DNA from: JANOMH01 sp031422295 | Lineage (GTDB): Bacteria; Pseudomonadota; Alphaproteobacteria; Rhodobacterales; Rhodobacteraceae | Direction of reading: 5' to 3' | DNA length: 64,000 nt | Assembly: GCA_031422295.1 (NCBI GenBank) | Contig: JANOQM010000066.1 | Span: forward strand, 7,623-71,622 | In this document: in pieces, positions 60,971 through 64,000 of the stretch | How the letters are laid out: each line of letters begins with the position of its first letter | How positions within the stretch are numbered: position 1 is the stretch's first letter | Translations under genes and position numbers: made by a program | Notes under the pieces: generated by a model | What the model saw: only the letters and a program-made list of their open reading frames with translations | What the model was told of the DNA's origin: nothing | Database searches by the model: none

Positions 60971-61157
60971 TTTCGTCAGGTCCTGATGGATGAATTACGA
61001 TCTGTGCGGGCCGCAGGACAGGGCGCACCGGGTCATAGCGGCCGGCCCAACGGCCTGGGTCATCAAACACCAGATCGGGGAAGTTCAGCAGGTCCTGCGG
61101 GTTGGCCGTTGTGAGCGACGATTGCAGCAGTTTGGCGAATGCATTGGGCGGGATCAT
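60960..61157 (-). CDS. Small hypothetical protein
   Basis: 65 residues from ATG 61157 (MIPPNAFAKLLQSSL), with AAAGGA 7 bases upstream; longer frames have no ribosome site. Soluble and acidic with no signal. Overlaps the start of the membrane protein gene by 11 bases. No family recognised. Confidence 0.5.
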   Translation of the reverse strand: MIPPNAFAKLLQSSLTTANPQDLLNFPDLVFDDPGRWAGRYDPVRPVLRPAQIVIHPSGPDENAD

Positions 61158-61350
61158 TGAGGAATCCTTTGAAATGAAGATGACGCTCATTGGCTGGCAG
61201 ACCGCAGCACCGGGAGTTCCAGCGCTGCGGCTGCCAGCAAGGGGCCGGGAATATCGGCCATGGTTTTGAAATACGGAAACGTTAAAAAGGGACTCTGGTC
61301 GGGTCGTGCCTTGAGACAAGGACGGGGAGTTGCCCGTGCAGTCACCATAC

Positions 61351-61380
61351 CTTAATCACGCCCGGGCGGGCGTGATTAAG
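61351..61380. terminator. 14-base perfect inverted repeat
   Basis: CTTAATCACGCCCG (61351-61364) and CGGGCGTGATTAAG (61367-61380) with only GG between them. It lies 35 bases beyond the stop of the minus-strand Sel1 gene and has no long T-run, so it may be a terminator or a protein-binding site. The remaining 61158-61350 shows no gene. Confidence 0.5.
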
Positions 61381-61414
61381 GCGTGAATTCGCTGTGAGGA
61401 AAGGCTGGTCCGCG

Positions 61415-62569
61415 CTAGGGCTGGACGCCCATCCGGGTCAGATCGGCACAAGCCTTGGTGTCACCCGAGGCGCAGACCTGCCGGTACAGGCTGATGGCGC
61501 GGGTCCGGTCCAATTTGACCCCAAGCCCGTTTTCGTAGTTATACCCCAGACTGTAGCAGCCCTGCATATCATCACCGTCGCAGCCGGTTTGATAGTAGGA
61601 AACCGCGGTCGCCTCGTTCAGTATCACGCCACGCCCAAAGCTGTACATCAGCCCGGTATTGGAACAGCCCAGTGGATAGTCATCGTCGCAGGCCAGTTGG
61701 AACAGCTCGGCTGCCCGGACGTCATCCTGCGTCGTGCCGAAGCCGTCATAATGCATCGTCCCCAGATTGTTGCAGCCCCGCGCGTCGCCGCCGTCACAGG
61801 CCAATGTGTAATAGCTGACCGCCCGTTCATTGCTGGCTGCTATTCCGGTGCCTGAGAAATACATGAACCCCGCATTGGTGCAGCCGATCATATTGCCCAG
61901 TTTGCACCCGTCCCGGTAATGCGTGACCGCAAGCGCCAGATCGACCGCAATTCCATCGCCGTTTTCGCGCGCATAGCCCAGATCGGTGCAGCCCTGCCCA
62001 TCTTCTTGATTGCAACCCCGTTCATACAGGCCAGCCGCAAGGACCAGATCGACCGCTACGCCCTGCCCATCGCGGTACATCAGCCCCAGATTAGAGCAGC
62101 CACGCCCGATATTCTGGTTGCAGGCCTGATCAAACAGGTCAAAGGCGCGCGTGTTGTCTTCGTTCACGCCGTAGCCGCCATCATACATGACCCCCAGATA
62201 GTTGCAGCCCCAACCATCACTGCCAGAACAGCCCTGCTCGTAATATCCCACGGCAATCACATCATCCTGCGGCACGCCGCGTCCGCGTTCGTACATGAAC
62301 CCCAGATCGCTGCAGCCTGCCGCATCGCCACCTTCACAGCCGATCCGGTACAGTCCGGCAGCATTGGCATCATCAGCGGCCACACCTTTGCCGCGTTCAT
62401 ACATCCAGCCCAGTTCCGAACAAGCCGCCGCAACCCCGGCGGCGCAATCCTGCGTCACAACTGCAAAGCGTTCTTCATCGGCCTGTGCTGCGGCGGTCGA
62501 TGCCGCAACGGTGAAAAAAAGCGTGACGCAAAGGCTGCGCCAAAAGGTTCGGGAAATATCTTTGATCAT
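61415..62569 (-). CDS. Exported Sel1-repeat protein, Cys-rich
   Basis: 384 residues with a signal peptide (about 1-28, SLCVTLFFTVAASTAAAQA). About ten 36-residue Sel1-like repeats with the pattern LG..Y..G.GV..D...A...Y..GC and two Cys per repeat (for example ACSELGWMYERGKGVAADDANAAGLYRIGCEGGD), as in Helicobacter Hcp-type proteins, where each repeat carries one disulphide. Exported to the periplasm or surface; probably binds other proteins. Same strand as a second such gene 143 bases upstream. Confidence 0.85.
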   Translation of the reverse strand: MIKDISRTFWRSLCVTLFFTVAASTAAAQADEERFAVVTQDCAAGVAAACSELGWMYERGKGVAADDANAAGLYRIGCEGGDAAGCSDLGFMYERGRGVPQDDVIAVGYYEQGCSGSDGWGCNYLGVMYDGGYGVNEDNTRAFDLFDQACNQNIGRGCSNLGLMYRDGQGVAVDLVLAAGLYERGCNQEDGQGCTDLGYARENGDGIAVDLALAVTHYRDGCKLGNMIGCTNAGFMYFSGTGIAASNERAVSYYTLACDGGDARGCNNLGTMHYDGFGTTQDDVRAAELFQLACDDDYPLGCSNTGLMYSFGRGVILNEATAVSYYQTGCDGDDMQGCYSLGYNYENGLGVKLDRTRAISLYRQVCASGDTKACADLTRMGVQP

Positions 62570-62712
62570 GATCCGACACTCTCTGCCAAAAGGTTAATCA
62601 GCAACGGACCGCGTCCGCCAAAGCCAGCATTCTGCGCGCAATATCAAAACGCGCGCAGGATTCTGTCAAGTCACAGATCGACGACTTGACCGGCTATCGG
62701 AAAGCTGTGGGG

Positions 62713-63639
62713 TCACTGACCGACCCGCTCAAGCCCCTCGCAGGCCTCGGTGTTGCCGCGATCGCACAAAAAGACATAGCGTTCGCGGGCCGCATTGATA
62801 TCAGCCGTGACACCCCAGCCGTTTTCATAGCTTTGGGCGACGCCAAAGCAGCCCAGACCAGAGCCGCCATCGCAGCTTTGCTCAAAAAACGCCAAGGCAG
62901 TGGCATAGCTCTGGGTCAGTCCACCGCGCCCCAAACTGTAAAATATCCCGACCTTGCCGCAAGCATCGGCATCGCCATAATTGCAGCTACGGATGTAATA
63001 CCGTGCGGCCTCGCTATCGTCGAGCGGCAGGCCATAGCCCGCGGTGGTAAGGACGCCGCCCATATTATAACAGGCAATCGCGTCCTCAAGGTCGCAGGCT
63101 TTTGCATAAAACTCTACAGCTTTGGCCAAATCCACAGGAACACCAAACCCGTTTTCATAAATCCAGCCGAGTTCAAGACAAGCTGATCCCGAATTGGCAG
63201 TGCAAGCCGGGCTGAGGATAGCAAAGGCTTTGGCATAATCCTGCGGCACGCCAATAGCGTGCTCTAACATGATACCCAGATCAACGCAGGCCTGCAGGTA
63301 GCCCAAATCGCAGCTTTGCTGAAATATCGGCGCGGCGGCAGCGTCATTTTGTGCAATACCCAAGCTTTGGCGGTGTGACCATGCGTATTCCCAGCACCCT
63401 TCGGCATCACCCGCCTCGCAGGCCAGTTTGAACAGGCCAGTCCCGTTCGCGTCACTTTGGGGCACGCCGTCACCCGCGATGTAAAGTTTGCCAAGTGCGG
63501 TGCAATTGGCCCCGACGCCTGCGGTGCAACCATCAGTCAGGGCCGCGACAGCAGTGTCGGCTGCAGCACCTAGGGGGAGGCAGATCAGGAATGTCAGGGC
63601 GATAATAAGTTGACGCATTGGGGTTTGAAAAAACGACAT
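62713..63639 (-). CDS. Second exported Sel1-repeat protein, Cys-rich
   Basis: 308 residues from ATG 63639 (MSFFQTPMRQLIIAL); GGAG precedes it, and ATG 63618 is possible. Signal peptide about 1-27 (LIIALTFLICLPLGAAAD). Seven to eight Sel1 repeats, again with two Cys each (ANCTALGKLYIAGDGV, GDAEGCWEYAW, LGYLQACVDLGIM, SACLELGWIYENGFGV, GLGCFGVAQSYENGWGV). Related in type to the preceding entry but divergent in sequence, so an old duplication. Role unknown. Confidence 0.83.
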   Translation of the reverse strand: MSFFQTPMRQLIIALTFLICLPLGAAADTAVAALTDGCTAGVGANCTALGKLYIAGDGVPQSDANGTGLFKLACEAGDAEGCWEYAWSHRQSLGIAQNDAAAAPIFQQSCDLGYLQACVDLGIMLEHAIGVPQDYAKAFAILSPACTANSGSACLELGWIYENGFGVPVDLAKAVEFYAKACDLEDAIACYNMGGVLTTAGYGLPLDDSEAARYYIRSCNYGDADACGKVGIFYSLGRGGLTQSYATALAFFEQSCDGGSGLGCFGVAQSYENGWGVTADINAARERYVFLCDRGNTEACEGLERVGQ

Positions 63640-63780
63640 GTCATACTCCAAAAATACAAACATTCGAAATCTTGCGGATCGTGTAAGGTCAATAAAAGTG
63701 CTCTGCGCAGACGATAAGAACTTGCCGCAATTGCCGCAAGCCTTTCGTTTTGGGTAGTTAGCAAAGATCGGGCCAATGCC

Positions 63781-64000
63781 TCAGGCGTGAATCGCCCCGT
63801 CGCCACAGGCCAAAGCGGCCTCGCGTACCGCTTCGGAATAGGTGGGATGCGCATGGCAAGTCAGCGCCAAGTCTTGCGCCGATGCGCCAAATTCCATGGC
63901 CACGCAAATCTCGTGGATCAGATCGCCCGCCATCGGGCCGATGATATGCGCGCCCAGAATGCGGTCTGTGGCGGCGTCGGCCAGGATTTTCACGAAACCC
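63781..64000 (-). CDS. lpdA: Dihydrolipoamide dehydrogenase, C-terminal end (5' part outside window)
   Basis: The frame runs off the right edge. The 73 visible residues (VKILADAATDRILGAHIIGPMAGDLIHEICVAMEFGASAQDLALTCHAHPTYSEAVREAAL, ending GDGAIHA) match the dimerisation domain of LpdA, including the His-x-His-Pro-T motif with the catalytic His-Glu pair (HAHPTYSEAVREA). E3 component of 2-oxo acid dehydrogenase complexes. Its stop is 142 bases from the Sel1 gene start. Confidence 0.92.
   Translation of the reverse strand, partial: GFVKILADAATDRILGAHIIGPMAGDLIHEICVAMEFGASAQDLALTCHAHPTYSEAVREAALACGDGAIHA

Overview
The window is GC-rich, densely coded bacterial chromosome. Gene content and arrangement point to an alphaproteobacterium of the order Rhodobacterales, probably the Roseobacter group: DUF1285 divergent from a MoxR/DUF58/DUF4159 cluster, glcDEF, a FYDLN-acid protein beside tRNA-Ala, hemP, RTX proteins without N-terminal signal peptides, and a short intergenic repeat (CAAATATCCCCGCCGGAGG). 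The assignment is inferred from family knowledge; no rRNA is present.

Layout. 1-5.1 kb: tail of a cytochrome b561, a glycoside hydrolase family 9 enzyme with a long RTX tail, a small heat-shock protein with a sigma-32-type promoter, and a trypsin-like protease. 5.1-9.9 kb: the glycolate oxidase operon glcD-glcE-glcF (minus strand), divergent from a DUF599 membrane protein across a palindromic operator. 9.9-17.3 kb: a four-gene minus-strand cluster (MoxR ATPase, DUF58, DUF4159 membrane protein, VWA/amidotransferase-like membrane protein), divergent from DUF1285. 17.4-20.9 kb: EamA transporter, hydroxypyruvate isomerase, M23 peptidase with RTX repeats and a strong terminator. 21.1-26.1 kb: ECF sigma factor coupled to a YfbK-like VWA protein, and a secreted phytase/esterase-like protein. 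26.3-27.2 kb: a decayed IS5-family element followed by two hairpin repeats; this is the only gap over 300 bases without an intact gene. 27.2-36.1 kb: assorted metabolic genes (MFS transporter, succinate-semialdehyde dehydrogenase, esterase, an SDR with a degenerate active site, zinc-ribbon proteins, creatinase, L,D-transpeptidase, cupin).

36.2-43.3 kb holds the least explained part: eight tightly packed plus-strand genes (coiled-coil protein, four small membrane proteins, an AAA+ ATPase and two large soluble proteins of unknown family), mostly translationally coupled. I do not recognise this module as any named system; it is the best candidate for an undescribed one.

43.3-47.6 kb: deoC followed by a two-domain aldehyde dehydrogenase and an AraC-type regulator. 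47.7-50.9 kb: DUF4173 membrane protein, response regulator and histidine kinase as an overlapping operon behind a perfect CRP-type palindrome. 50.9-57 kb: an unknown protein with weak kinase-fold resemblance, uronate-dehydrogenase-like and DAO-type oxidoreductases, an orphan sugar-binding protein and an alpha-glucosidase with a LacI-type operator. 57-64 kb: hemP with a coupled Cys-rich protein, a GntR regulator, a YgjP-like metallopeptidase, FYDLN protein, tRNA-Ala(GGC), several small exported or membrane proteins, two Cys-rich Sel1-repeat proteins and the C-terminus of a dihydrolipoamide dehydrogenase.
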